Positions 22,113-33,050 of a DNA stretch of 64,000 bases are shown piece by piece. The DNA is from Endomychus coccineus. Taxonomy: Eukaryota > Arthropoda > Insecta > Coleoptera > Endomychidae. How positions within the stretch are numbered: the first letter of the stretch is position 1; every line of letters starts with the position of its first letter. The translations under genes were made by a program, and so were the position numbers. Below the pieces are notes generated by a model. The model was not told the origin of the DNA, did not search any database, and worked only from the letters and a program-made list of their open reading frames with translations. The stretch spans positions 145,394,940 through 145,458,939 of the forward strand of contig OY294067.1 in assembly GCA_958510875.1 (NCBI GenBank), written 5' to 3'.

Positions 22113-22370
22113 TTATACATTCCCTTCTAAATCACCTATAAATTTGTCTGTACTGTGTTTTGAAAGTGACAAAATTTCTTGAGAAATGGTGTGACCTGTA
22201 TTCAAAATATGTTCGGCTATCGTTGATTTTTCACTATTATTTTTCTTTATATGGGCAAAATGTTTCTTATAATGAGTTGAAACGATTTCTTCCCGGAATC
22301 GCAGGCATCCACTTTTTTCGCATTTCTTCATCTTTCGGCAATTTAAAAACAGAAGTTTTTTGTTTTGCAC
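22113..22370 (-). pseudogene. PLE family G GIY-YIG C-terminal fragment
   Basis: About 85 codons matching the second half of a PLE GIY-YIG domain: a Cys-pair start (CEKSGCLRFREEI), then a positively charged helix (HYKKHFAHIKKN), then STIAEHILNTGH, the conserved stretch that in complete copies follows the catalytic core. The GIY and YIG strands themselves are missing upstream, so no active nuclease. Ends at a normal stop near 22113. Confidence 0.75.
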
Positions 22371-22401
22371 TCTTGTACCCCGTACAAAACGTAAGATGAT
22401 A

Positions 22402-22563
22402 CTCTTACGTGAGGCCCACGGTCGTACATACGACCGTGGTGACGCCTTTTATGTTTCCCCTACGTGACGACTTTTGTTACTACGCGAACTGGGACGCGTA
22501 AGCGACTCACTGCTCACATAGGAAACAACCTCGAGTTTCCAGACCTGTGTATACGACCGTGTA
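22402..22563. repeat. MITE-like short element (copy 2)
   Basis: Bounded by CACGGTCGTA-type ends: a near-perfect palindrome CCACGGTCGTACATACGACCGTGG at the left (24 bp, about 22409-22432) and GTATACGACCGTG at the right. Its reverse complement shares its first 40 bp and GAGTCGCTTACGCGTCC with 12449-12610. Confidence 0.55.
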
Positions 22564-22709
22564 CAATCCTTACTTCAAAAAACGACTGAACTTTAGATGA
22601 ATATGCATGAATAGTTGATATATGGTAGGGCATCGAATCGCATTGTATTCATCAATGATCTACTATCCTTTCAGAGGTTTATATTTACAAAAATATAAAA
22701 ATCTAACAA

Positions 22710-22784
22710 GACCAGAGTGGTGTAATTGGTAAACACCCTGGACTAGAAATCCAGAAATGTGGTTTCGAATTGCGCCTATGGTTC
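22710..22784 (+). tRNA. tRNA-Ser(AGA)-like sequence, probably a pseudogene or SINE head
   Basis: Acceptor-like GACCAGA pairs imperfectly with TATGGTT at the end. A D-arm-like GTGTAATTGGTAAACAC follows. The anticodon arm is perfect: CTGGA, loop CTAGAAA, TCCAG, anticodon AGA at 22745-22747. The T-arm region (GGTTTCGAATTGC) is degenerate and there is no long variable arm, as a true serine tRNA would have. So this is likely a tRNA-derived pseudogene or the start of a short interspersed element, not a working tRNA. Confidence 0.45.
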
Positions 22785-22850
22785 AATCTTCTACGTTTAT
22801 TCATCTTTATAAACCTATGTTAAATTATCTTCATATATATATATACTTTC

Positions 22851-22943
22851 AAACATGAGATTGTGCCGAAACGTCGTCATATCAACGGTTTCTATCGAAA
22901 CCAATCTACGACAACGCGGAGTATATCCCGGCAACCCAATACA

Positions 22944-22945
<2 letters not shown>
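22851..22945 (+). mobile_element. Short PLE-like terminal fragment between TA tracts
   Basis: Contains GTGCCGAAACGTCGTC, matching the 3' half of a family B-like hammerhead (GAA, ACGT, C), but the CUGANGA half is not recognisable. The fragment also has GAAACCAATCTACGACAACG. TA runs border it on both sides. Confidence 0.45.

Positions 22946-23002
<57 letters not shown>
22946..23002. repeat. (TA)n microsatellite
   Basis: TA run abutting the left end of the palindromic family D mini-element. Confidence 0.97.
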
Positions 23003-23008
<6 letters not shown>

Positions 23009-23055
23009 AAGTTGTGGGTTCTCTTAGGTTTTTCAGCAATTTTAAATGAATTATC

Positions 23056-23120
23056 TCAATGAAACAATCTTTTCATTCGACGCGTTTCGGCTTTCGCCTT
23101 CTTCAGGAATTTATTCATTG
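23056..23120 (-). ncRNA. Hammerhead ribozyme motif, family D mini-element (left)
   Basis: Same sequence and pairing as 18421-18485. Confidence 0.72.
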
Positions 23121-24056
23121 TTTACATTATGAACTGAAATTTAACAAAATATTTTTATATTAATTAGCTGTATGCACAATCTGTATTTATGACAAAGTTT
23201 TTCAGTTTGTTATGAGCATTGACTTTAGTTTCATATTTGAAATTTATGTGTATAATAACATAATAACTAACTTAGTTCGGTGATTATGTACAAAATAAAT
23301 TAATTTTTCATGAATTATTTGAATTTTGAATATACTTATTACGTGATAGAATACCAACAGATTTCGTTTGCGTATGTTGGGGTTTGAGATCTTTCTGATA
23401 TTGGTGACTAGTATGTTTAATTTACTTACGTGAGTTGATTTTACGGAAGCACACACTCATCATGGCTTTGAAATTCAGACTGAACACAGTTTGCAGAATG
23501 GGTTTTTGTTCTGAATGTAAGGGTAAGATACCCTGCTGGTTGACCGTTTGTTACACTTGTTAGATATCACTGCCTGTTTGCATTAAAATTTAATTGCTAA
23601 CAGGCAGTGATATCTAACAAGTGTAACAAACGGTCAACCAGCAGGGTATCTTACCCTTACATTCAGAACAAAAACCCATTCTGCAAACTGTGTTCAGTCT
23701 GAATTTCAAAGCCATGATGAGTGTGTGCTTCCGTAAAATCAACTCACGTAAGTAAATTAAACATACTAGTCACCAATATCAGAAAGATCTCAAACCCCAA
23801 CATACGCAAACGAAATCTGTTGATATTCTATCACGTAATAAGTATATTCAAAATTCAAATAATTCATGAAAAATTAATTTATTTTGTACATAATCACCGA
23901 ACTAAGTTAGTTATTATGTTATTATACACATAAATTTCAAATATGAAACTAAAGTCAATGCTCATAACAAACTGAAAAACTTTGTCATAAATACAGATTG
24001 TGCATACAGCTAATTAATATAAAAATATTTTGTTAAATTTCAGTTCATAATGTAAA

Positions 24057-24121
24057 CAATGAATAAATTCCTGAAGAAGGCGAAAGCCGAAACGCGTCGA
24101 ATGAAAAGATTGTTTCATTGA
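24057..24121 (+). ncRNA. Hammerhead ribozyme motif, family D mini-element (right)
   Basis: Same sequence and pairing as 21240-21304. Confidence 0.72.
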
Positions 24122-24203
24122 GATAATTCATTTAAAATTGCTGAAAAACCTAAGAGAACCCACAACTTACTTTAGATAAACCAGCAAAAGAAAACCACAG
24201 CGA

Positions 24204-24206
<3 letters not shown>

Positions 24207-24273
<67 letters not shown>
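24207..24273. repeat. (TA)n microsatellite
   Basis: TA run after the mini-element tail. Confidence 0.97.
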
Positions 24274-24276
<3 letters not shown>

Positions 24277-24525
24277 GCGGAATTCGGTCTTCGCTGCGTT
24301 CAAACTGGAAGTTCATTCCGGCCTGTACTGAAGCTACTTACCGACCGGTGGGGAGGAGTAGCTTCGGAGGAGTAGCTTCGGTTAACCACCTTCCAGGTTT
24401 TTCTGGCGCGACTGCTGCGATGTCGTCGGAGCTCGCAGCAGCCCCGACCAGGTTTGTATGTAAAAAAAAAAGTATATATATGTCTATATATATATATATA
24501 CCTATATACATATATATATATATTA
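24274..24525. other. GC-rich unclassified fragment ending in A-run and TA repeats
   Basis: About 200 bp of markedly higher GC than its surroundings, containing a 14-bp direct duplication (GAGGAGTAGCTTCG twice near 24352-24380) and closing with AAAAAAAAAA and interrupted TA repeats. The A-run and abrupt borders suggest the end of a retroelement, possibly non-LTR, but I cannot assign a family. Confidence 0.35.
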
Positions 24526-27500
24526 ATGCCCCAATACCAGTTTACATTGATCACTTGAAACAACCCTGTGATTATAATAGAATCAATAATGTCTTGGCAT
24601 GACAGTGAAAGCTGAAGGAATCACAAAACTGTCTCGTATAAACTTTATAACTTCAGCCAAATAATTTCTGTGGGCGTAGCTGTCAACAATTTAACTGACT
24701 TTCCACGTTAAATTTCTCCCCCGTGGCTTAGGCCCTATGTATGTATGCACGCGTGTGTCTGTTTGTATGCCGTGCAGCTCCAATGTTCTGTAAACATAAG
24801 AATTTCTTAAGTGCAAAGTATGGTATTACCTCTAGTTCCTACGTAATGCGCAGCAGGATTTATTTTGCGGAACAAGTCGATAAGAAAAGGCACTTTATAC
24901 ATTGGCATTCAGTAGACGCCAGGTTACACTCTTTCATGTTACTATTTAGTTAAGCGTAAACACAAAGTATCTTTATCAGTCCCATTAACGGTGCTAACGG
25001 CATTCTGATCACAGCATTCTGCAGGTTGTAATATGAATATTTGTACAGTTGAAGCGGACTATTCCGCATAACAGCACAATGTTAGTGATGAATACCCAAG
25101 GACACAATTGGAGTACAGTGTTCTTGATAAATACCAGATTATTGAAACTGATGAATCATTCGATTCTTGGGAACGGCTAGACAGGATCAACTCGATTACG
25201 TAATGAAAGAAATTATTTGTGAAAGAATTATTCAAATTTAACATTGTCATTTTAATAAGATTTGTACATCATAGAATGAATCAATCTGTTATATAGCACA
25301 TACTATACGAGGGCTTGAGATCAAACTAGGTTTAATGTCGAGCAAAATAGGTATTAACAGGTTAACAAAATTTTCAATTAGTCAACCAATAACGGTTATC
25401 CCATTGTTAACTGCTTTTCAACACTTGGTCCTTGGGTGATTCTCAGAATAACTATATCTATGGTTTTGGCGTTTACGTAGTATGAAACCATTTTAACTTC
25501 AGAAAGTTGTGTTCGATTCTCCACCTTCCGAAACACAAAATAATGGTTTATCACTACCATCACTGTTTCATTCGCAGCGAATTATCCCTGAGAGAACTCC
25601 TAGGTTTTGAGAACAAATTACAAGGGTTCAAATCAGGTTCAAACGGTAGATTTGAGAACATTTCAAATCTATGCCAATTGCCAATTTTTACCTAGCGATT
25701 TGGCGTGTAATGGAATATCCCCATGATGAAACAATATATTGTATTTCTCCACCATTCCAGGATGTCTCTCCGAAATCGCTGTTTTCTATTTCCAAAGGTA
25801 CTGGATGATATTTTGTTAGTAATTTTATTCCTCATTCGCTAGAAACCGAACGGAGTTGTTTCTTCCACGCCTTGAAAAGTTGACATTCCTTTCTTCAACT
25901 AATGGTTCTGCATCTGAATTTCTATTTCGTTTCCAGTGCCATTTAATCAGAAAAAATCGATAACAAAAAAGTTGTAAGTATGGAACATATCTTATGCACA
26001 GTAAATTTCATATGCATTTACTGATGCAGAATGAATCGAGATTGCTTGATCAAAATGTTCATAGGTTCGGCCAAGCAAGATCCGTGCCATGGTTTTGGTG
26101 ATCAGACAAGATTACCAAAACCATTGCATGGAAATAATTCCAAGTATGAGTTTTTGCTCATTCGGACAAGCTTAATTTTGTTGTCCCTAACTAGAAACAC
26201 AAAGCATTGTTCCCAGAAGTCCATTTTTTCCATTTCCCGATGTCAGTCGAAACTTCAATTGAGACAATGATAGATTGGTGCAAGATGAATTCCAGAGTGA
26301 ATAATATCATAGAAGAAATTGAGGACTTATATATAAAAATTGCTTCAGCTGAATAACTGAACAGAATATTGTGAAGGTTAATATGTCCGTTCACTTAATT
26401 TATATGAATAGAACGCCACTGGTGAAACATTTCTTCACTGGAAGTTATATAGATCAAACCTGTTGACATGCGTTGAAATGCCTGATGCATTTTAAATATG
26501 CGTTCTAATTCAATTAACGTTCTTTTCAATTTCAACACTTATGTGTATATGTATATGTGAAAAACGTCTTGAAAAGAGGCGGTCGCGGTCTTTATAATTA
26601 GCAATATGTCTTATTAACATTGTTATATAAATTCAATATTATTCCTAATACAATTTGTATCTGCAAGCCACATGCTTCCCTCATCATTTTTCAATAAATC
26701 TATCCATATTTCAGCAATCAATAATTAAAACATGATAATTTGCATTTACTAATGAAAAAGATGATTAATACTAACTATGTTCAAACTTATTTCTTTTCTG
26801 ATCTTTTAATACTTCGGGAAATCAATGTGTTTTAGAACTTTGATCGTCGCCATATTTGAATTGGAGCTATACTCCATTTCTCCTTCTATACTAAAATCAA
26901 ATAATATAAATCGTAGAAATATTCAGAGATCCTAAAAGAAGAAAACAGTTAATTATACACTAAACTAATTGACCTGATTTCTTTCAGTTTTTTTTTTTCA
27001 TTTTTCTTTTGTATTAATTCGAATACCTAATACAAATTGGATATTGGATCACTTCTATATCTACACAAATTTGTAAAACTGCCTGGATTTCGATAAGCTA
27101 AGTTTATAATATTTGTTTATTTATAAGTTAAATTTTTGATAATTGTTCCGTATTTATTGAATCAATATTTGTAAATTGTGTATATGCATATAGGTATCTG
27201 TGATTTTTGTAAAGAATTTGTGAAGTTCCACTTCTTTCATAGATATTGATTTCATTTTTTGATCCCTACTAGGAGAAACAAATATATATAACCTTATGAT
27301 CATTAGCTAGTCGAGCATATCAACTTCATAGAGGGAATAGAGGTTACAATACCTGATAAAAAGCAGAATGAATGAATTGAGGTTCGCTATCAATGAGGAA
27401 GCTGTACTGATTGGTCACATTTTTATGCATAATGATTCGGTATGTGACCAGCACGAAGATACAGAATATAATATGTCTCTTAAATTCATTCAATGACCAT

Positions 27501-28995
27501 TCTTGTGACGATGATACTGCCCACAAGAACTAATAAGAAGTAGAATTGTATGTACGATTATCCATGATGCTATTGATTACAAACTAAATTTGACCAAACT
27601 CACTGGATATATTGAATCGTATGGTCGTAATCGTTTGGCTAACGTAAGCAAGAACTCTAATTAGTTGTGTGAAACAATGATGTATAGCTAGATCCAAGTG
27701 GAAGAAAAATTCTTGAAATTTCGATAAAAAGATGTATTCTCCATAATGTCTCCAATTTGTTCCAAAAATATTTCAAATAAGCAATATATCATGTGGTTTT
27801 TAGCACTCAATATTATGATAATATGCATCCCCCTCCCGACAGACCAACATTCGTCTGATGGAAATGTGACCCGAGATATGCAGTAACCCTTGCTCGATGA
27901 TCTTGTTGAATAGTGTTAAATCTGTAATAAGAATCAGTACAGTGCACAAAAAACAATTCATATTAACACATTGAGGTTTCACTTTTTGAACGACACTTTG
28001 ACTGAAATATTTCTACACTGTGAATGCTTGTACTGCTCCAACCTGCTACAATTGTACTGGATCAAATACTGGTGGAAAATAGTATGCTAATCTGGGCTGC
28101 TTGACATACACTACAGTTTTACGAAGTAGAGAATTGTGTTTGGGCTTCTTTTTCAATGTCCAACGACAACGTAATTTACTCAGGATTGTTTACGAATTCA
28201 ACTCTGTATCGAAATGTGAAGTTAAATATGTGGACAAAATATATATATATATCAATTCCTGGAAATACATACCACTCCTGGTGTAGGATAGTGGTAAAAT
28301 TTTGTTCTACACTTTATTCCCGATAGGACAAAATCAAACCTAGGTTGTTATTAATGAAAAAAGTGTTACCGTGGAATCGACAACTTCAAAGCGTAGGACT
28401 AGGAAAACGTACCACTACATTTGTAGGACTTTGTGGCCATTCGATTATACAAATATTTACTAAGCTGCATACAAAAAATCAGCTGGTTATTAATAATTTT
28501 TATGACCTCGTTATTTCGACATATTCGGCGTGGAGGACGCTCTAATTTAAATCATCGATTTTGTAGGACAATTGTTTTTCCAAGTTTATTATCATATTAT
28601 CTTAAAATTTCAATGAGAAATTTACTGTTAGTCAGACAATTTCGACACCCTACCAAATCTGCATGTTCTACACCTGCACACTTCATTACCTACCTCTTTG
28701 AGAATTTGCACAGGGGAAAAACTTGGGCGTCTCGTCAAACCGAACGAACTCACGAAGATTCAACCTGTTATTAATCACTTAAGAAAACAGGCGGTGGCTG
28801 CTGGACTACAAACTCATGAACGAGGGAAAATGATTGTTCAAATTTTGGAAAATCGAGATTTTCGGTGCTTCTATTGATTTTTAAAGAATGATAATTACTA
28901 AATGGCGTTTTCCGAAATCAACAGGTAAATTATCTAAGTTATATAAATTGACATCTTCATAAAGATATAAATTGAATATTGAGAAGTCAAGAAGA
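24526..28995. other. Unrecognised AT-rich region, no supported gene
   Basis: I see no known domain, tRNA or complete element. A short frame at about 25067-25202 (EYPRTQLEYSVLDKYQIIET) has exon-like composition and ends in TAA; it might be a terminal exon, at low confidence. Frames at 27344-27526 and 27800-27982 (minus) and at 28345-28774 (plus) have no recognisable motif. Confidence 0.5.
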
Positions 28996-28996
28996 A

Positions 28997-29000
<4 letters not shown>

Positions 29001-29088
<88 letters not shown>
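29001..29088. repeat. (TA)n microsatellite
   Basis: TA run with a CATA interruption; left border of a motif cluster. Confidence 0.97.
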
Positions 29089-29091
<3 letters not shown>

Positions 29092-29094
29092 TAA

Positions 29095-29420
29095 AGGGTA
29101 TGTTGTAGCCTCCAAAGTAGATACTGGGGGTACGTTGACACCTCATATATGACGTTGTCACCTCCGAATTCGGAGGCGACAACGTTCTCGCATGTTTTCA
29201 TTGCCTCTGGCCTCAGTAGGCTTTCCAGAGCCCTAAACCGAAATTTTTGTCGGAGGCCACAAAATAGTCTCTATACTCACAAAAGAAATTTTCAGTTCCG
29301 GTATATACCGCTGGCGCTGGTGTTGAACAAAACTTATGGGAAGGGCACGTTGTCGCCTCCGATTATATAAATCTTATTTTTGCATCACATACGTTACGCT
29401 GCCGCCTCCGCTAAATGGCA
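29095..29420. repeat. Cluster of GTTGTCGCCTCCG-like motifs (1)
   Basis: Variants of GTTGTCGCCTCCG or its complement occur near 29103 (TTGTAGCCTCC), 29153 and 29168 (a palindrome GTTGTCACCTCCGAATTCGG...), 29252 (CGGAGGCCACA), 29348 (GTTGTCGCCTCCG) and 29402 (GCCGCCTCCG). The same motif recurs at 38785-39045. No gene. The following 29420-30140 has no recognisable feature. Confidence 0.7.
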
Positions 29421-30249
29421 ACGTCGGGAAAGATGTAATGTTCGTATTATTTCTATGAGTATGTGAAGCTCGCGGAATTATGAAATGAGTGCAGTCACAT
29501 ATAACGATGTCATCAAAAACTAAGATGTTCTAAAAATATGCAGTCAGTACCAACAATCATTTAACATTTACAAGCCAACAAATGTTATGACTGTATATAG
29601 TATCACAATATTCAAGGAATATTTATGATAACATAACCTCTGAATGTTCTTCATAATTTTCATTCGCTTATAAATTAGAATGCTCCTAAATATTAAACAC
29701 ATATCTAGTATTTTGAAATAATTCAATTCTTAATGTGGTATATCCTTGATATTTTAATTTGTAGTGCTTTCCATTGAAGGCTGATATTCAAAGATAGCAT
29801 TATGTGAAGTTATCTCATTCGAGCGACTCTTTACATTTCGCCGACATCTTCGTTGGCGTAGTGAGAACTGGATGTATCGTCACTGTGGACATTCGGCTTA
29901 TGCTAGTTGCGCTTTGATTGTAACAATCGAACATAACAGTGAATATGTTCGTGCATAGTCGAATCATAATGTTAAAAATGGGAAAATTCACAGGAATAGG
30001 TCTCCCGGATACAAAATTATGGTTTGGGTGTGCTTTCTCGGCACTTACCTACTTGGAGTAGTAGGGGAAGAATCAAAATTTGAGTTTTTTCGTTTCTAAA
30101 GGACCACAGCGAAATTCATAATGTAAAGAATGCTCTTTTCATAATACAGCTCTCAAAAAATCGATGGTGGAAGCCGTTACTTTATGGTAATTTATCATTT
30201 TGATTATATGAAAAAATAACCATTTTCTTTTTATACCACTTTTATTGAT

Positions 30250-30305
30250 GATAACGTGGAAACGTTACTATTGTTTCAACACCGAAGTGCCATCATCAAA
30301 CAATT
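30250..30305 (-). ncRNA. Degenerate hammerhead-like motif, PLE family C
   Basis: Minus strand: TTGATGA (core C3 replaced by T), an extra T, stem II GGCAC-TTCG-GTGTT, GAA, then ACAATAGT where the other copies have the self-complementary ACTATAGT. The other copies (32902-32944, 35687-35725) also change core G8 (TTGATAA). Probably no longer cleaves. Confidence 0.45.
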
Positions 30306-30619
30306 AGAAAATTATGAAGAAATAAATGAAACAGTTCAAGTATGGATAGAGTAGAGTTGAGTATTGTTGAGATTAAGGGATCAACAAAAATTCCAAAAAT
30401 AGGTACATCCTAGGAAAGCACAGTATTATGTAGTAAACATAGCAACAATTTGTGAATCAGTGTGATTATAATTTAATATTCTAAGAATTATTTGAAGAGC
30501 GGTTTGAAAGACAGTACAGTATTACATAGTAAACAAGGTTACAATTTGTGAAATAGTGTGATCATAATTTAATATTCTAAGAATTATTTCAAGAGTGGTT
30601 TGAAAGACACATGAAAAGA

Positions 30620-32187
30620 TCACTTCGATATAGGTCCATTGAGGATATTTTTATTACAGTTCTTGACACCTTTATAAATTTCTATCGATTCTAATGTATT
30701 CAATTTAAAACCTCTGGTTTGGTTATGTGAAATGCTTAGGCTATCTAAGTTAGGGAAACTATGACCAGTTTGTAAAAAATGATTAGCAAAGGTTGAGTCA
30801 GGTTTGTTGAGTCTAAACGAGCGAAAATGTTCTTCGAATCTTAATTTGAAATTACGACAAGTTCTACCTATATAAAAGTCATCACAGTTAGGGCGAATCA
30901 TCTTATAAACTCCAGGTTTTCTATATTTATTGGTTTTGTCTTTGGCGTTGTATAAAAGATGGAAAAGTTTATTTTGAGGTTTGAAACTGATTTTAAAATT
31001 ATGGCTTGATGAAATGTTAACAATATGTTCGTTCACTGTACCAAAATATGTCAAAGAAATGAATTTAGTGGTTACATCTATGTGTTTTATACGCGGATAA
31101 ATTTAATAGAAAGTTAATTGTTGTTGTTTGCGATATATTAGTTTAATCATTTGATCTACCGGAAAACCATCATCGACGGCTATTTGTTTTATCGTGTTCA
31201 ACTCAATAGTGAGGTGTTCTATTGACAATGGTATCGAAAATGCTCTATGGATCATTGAGTGATATGCTGCTAATTTATGGGTACGAGGGCTAAACGATGA
31301 GTTCGGAATAGTTATGTCTGTACAAGTGGGTTTCCTGTAGATATTGAAGTTTATTTTATTGTGGTCACGTATTAGTGTTAAATCCAAAAAGTTTAATGTT
31401 CTATCTTTTTCTGTTTCCAACGTGAATTAAATTTTAGGGTGAAGTTGGTTAATAAATGAAAGAAAGGAATTTAATTGTCTGGATGTTCCTCTCAAGAAAG
31501 CAAGTACATCATCTACGTATCTATAACAAAATTGAATATGTTTTTTGCTAATGTGCAGTTCATAATTTTGTCTTCCAGATCAGACATAAAAATGTCTGCT
31601 AATAGTGAACTCAATGGGTTACCCATAGCGAGACCTGAACTCTGTACATACAATTTATTATTAAATTGACAATGGTTTTGACTCAAGCATAGGTCAAACG
31701 CGAGTTCTATTTTATTTTGAATTAAAGGGCTAATATGTGATCTATCTAAAATGCTTCTGATTGGAGACTTACTTTCTGAAGTTGGAATATTTGAAAACAT
31801 GTTTGAAAAAACAAAGGAAACTAAAAAACTATTGGTTGGTATATGGTGTGTTTTGACTAATTCGGACAATTCGAGAGAATTTTTAACAGTAAATTTAGGT
31901 TCAAAATTAGTGAATTTCTTGAATTTCTGATTTAATTTGATTGCAAGGTCCCTTTTCGGACTATTGATGTGAGACACTACAGGTCGTACGGGGGCATTTT
32001 CTTTATGATTTTTAATAAGTCCGTGTAGCTTAGGAGAGCAAGGACTGCTATTAATGAGTTTATATTTTTCGAAACCACTGTCAAATAAAATTTCACCATT
32101 TTGTAGGAATTGTTTTGTTTCTAATTGAAAAAGGTTAGTTGGGTATTTACGTATTTCGTTTAATTCCGCTTGGATGAATACTGACAT
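30620..32187 (-). pseudogene. PLE family C reverse transcriptase / GIY-YIG, broken (copy 1)
   Basis: Three minus-strand frames form one broken gene. 32187-31513 covers the RT fingers and palm (LHGLIKNHKENAPVRPVVSH, SFVFSNMFSNIPTSESK in place of motif A, SSGLAMGNPLSSLLADIFM as motif B). The YVDD region near 31520 is frameshifted. 31420-31103 is the thumb (LNFLDLTLIRDHNKINFNIY). 31054-30620 is the nuclease (GVYKMIRPNCDDFYIGRT, FKLRFEEHFRSF). In motif A the expected Asp is replaced (VFS instead of FDVS), besides frameshifts and stops near 31430 and 31100. It cannot be active. Confidence 0.88.
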
Positions 32188-32216
32188 TTTATCCTCGTAA
32201 TCTTGTTTAGGGATGA

Positions 32217-32612
32217 TTGAATGAACTTTGCCATCTTATATACAACGCCAAAGACAAAACCAATAAATATAGAAAACCTGGAGTTTACAAGATGATTTGC
32301 CCAGACTGTGATGACTTTTATATAGGTAGAACTTGTAGTAATTTCAAATTAAGATACGAAGAACATTTTCGCTCGTTTGGACTCAACGAAACTGACTCAA
32401 CCTTTGCTAATCAGTTATTGCAAACTGGTCATAATTTCCCTAATTCAGATAGCCTAAGCATTCTACATAACCAAATCAGAGGTTTCAAATTGAATACATC
32501 AGAATCGATAGAAATTTATAAAGGTGTCAAAAACTCTAATAAAAATATCCTAAATGATTGCTTAGTCCTATATCAAAGTGATCTTATTATGTGTCTCTCA
32601 AACCGCTCTTAA
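32217..32612 (+). pseudogene. Inverted GIY-YIG fragment of PLE family C
   Basis: An open frame of about 130 codons covering the GIY-YIG domain (GVYKMICPDCDDFYIGRT, RYEEHFRSFGLNETDSTF) and the C-terminus. It is the inverted 3'-end copy attached to the 5' side of copy 1 and has no RT. Its frame is open but it has no independent start context, so a by-product of PLE integration rather than a gene. Confidence 0.8.
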
Positions 32613-33050
32613 AATAATTCTTAGAATATTAAATTATAATCACACTTATTCCCAAATTGGTATCTCGTTCACTATGTAATACTGTACTGTCTTTCAAACG
32701 GCTCTTCAAATAATTCTTATAATATTAAATTATAATAATCACACTAATTCACAAATGGTTGCTAAGTTTACTATGTAATACTGTCCTTTCATAGGATCTA
32801 CCTGTTTTTGGAATTTCCGTTGATCCCTTAATCTCAACCCTACTCTACTCTACTCTATTTATACTTGAACTGTTTCATTGATTTCTTCATAATTTTCTGA
32901 TTGTTTGATAATGGCACTTCGGTGTTGAAACTATAGTTACGTTTTCGCGTTATTATCAATGAAAGTGGTATAAAAACAAAGTGGTTATTATTTCATATAA
33001 TCAAAATGATAAATTACCATGAAGTAACGGCTAACGGCTTCCACCATCGA

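Larger units (their letters stand above)
21940..22400 (-). mobile_element. PLE family G, 3' fragment
   Basis: Contains the end of a GIY-YIG coding region on the minus strand followed, ~115 bp downstream in its direction, by a hammerhead motif. The rest of the element is missing. Confidence 0.7.
23003..24206. mobile_element. Palindromic non-autonomous PLE family D mini-element
   Basis: Two arms of about 576 bp (23003-23578 and 23599-24174) are inverted copies with very few differences, separated by a ~20-bp centre (TGCATTAAAATTTAATTGCT). The arms equal the terminal blocks of the complete family D element plus about 55 bp more of its 3' untranslated region (through the AAACGGTCAACCAGCAGGGT segment). 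No RT sequence remains. The right end has the same tail and TA tract as the complete element. It carries a hammerhead in each arm, in opposite orientation, and any transcript would fold into one long hairpin. Confidence 0.92.
30150..33050 (-). mobile_element. PLE family C copy 1, with inverted 3'-end copy at its 5' side
   Basis: Minus-strand RT/GIY-YIG pseudogene (30620-32187) with its 3' end at the left; to its right, 32217-33050 is an inverted copy of that 3' end, including part of the GIY-YIG domain and the terminal region. The inverted match extends to CAAAATGATAAATTACCAT and CCACCATCGATTTTTTGA on both outer sides (30160-30215 and 33000-33050). No TA tract borders this copy. Confidence 0.85.
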
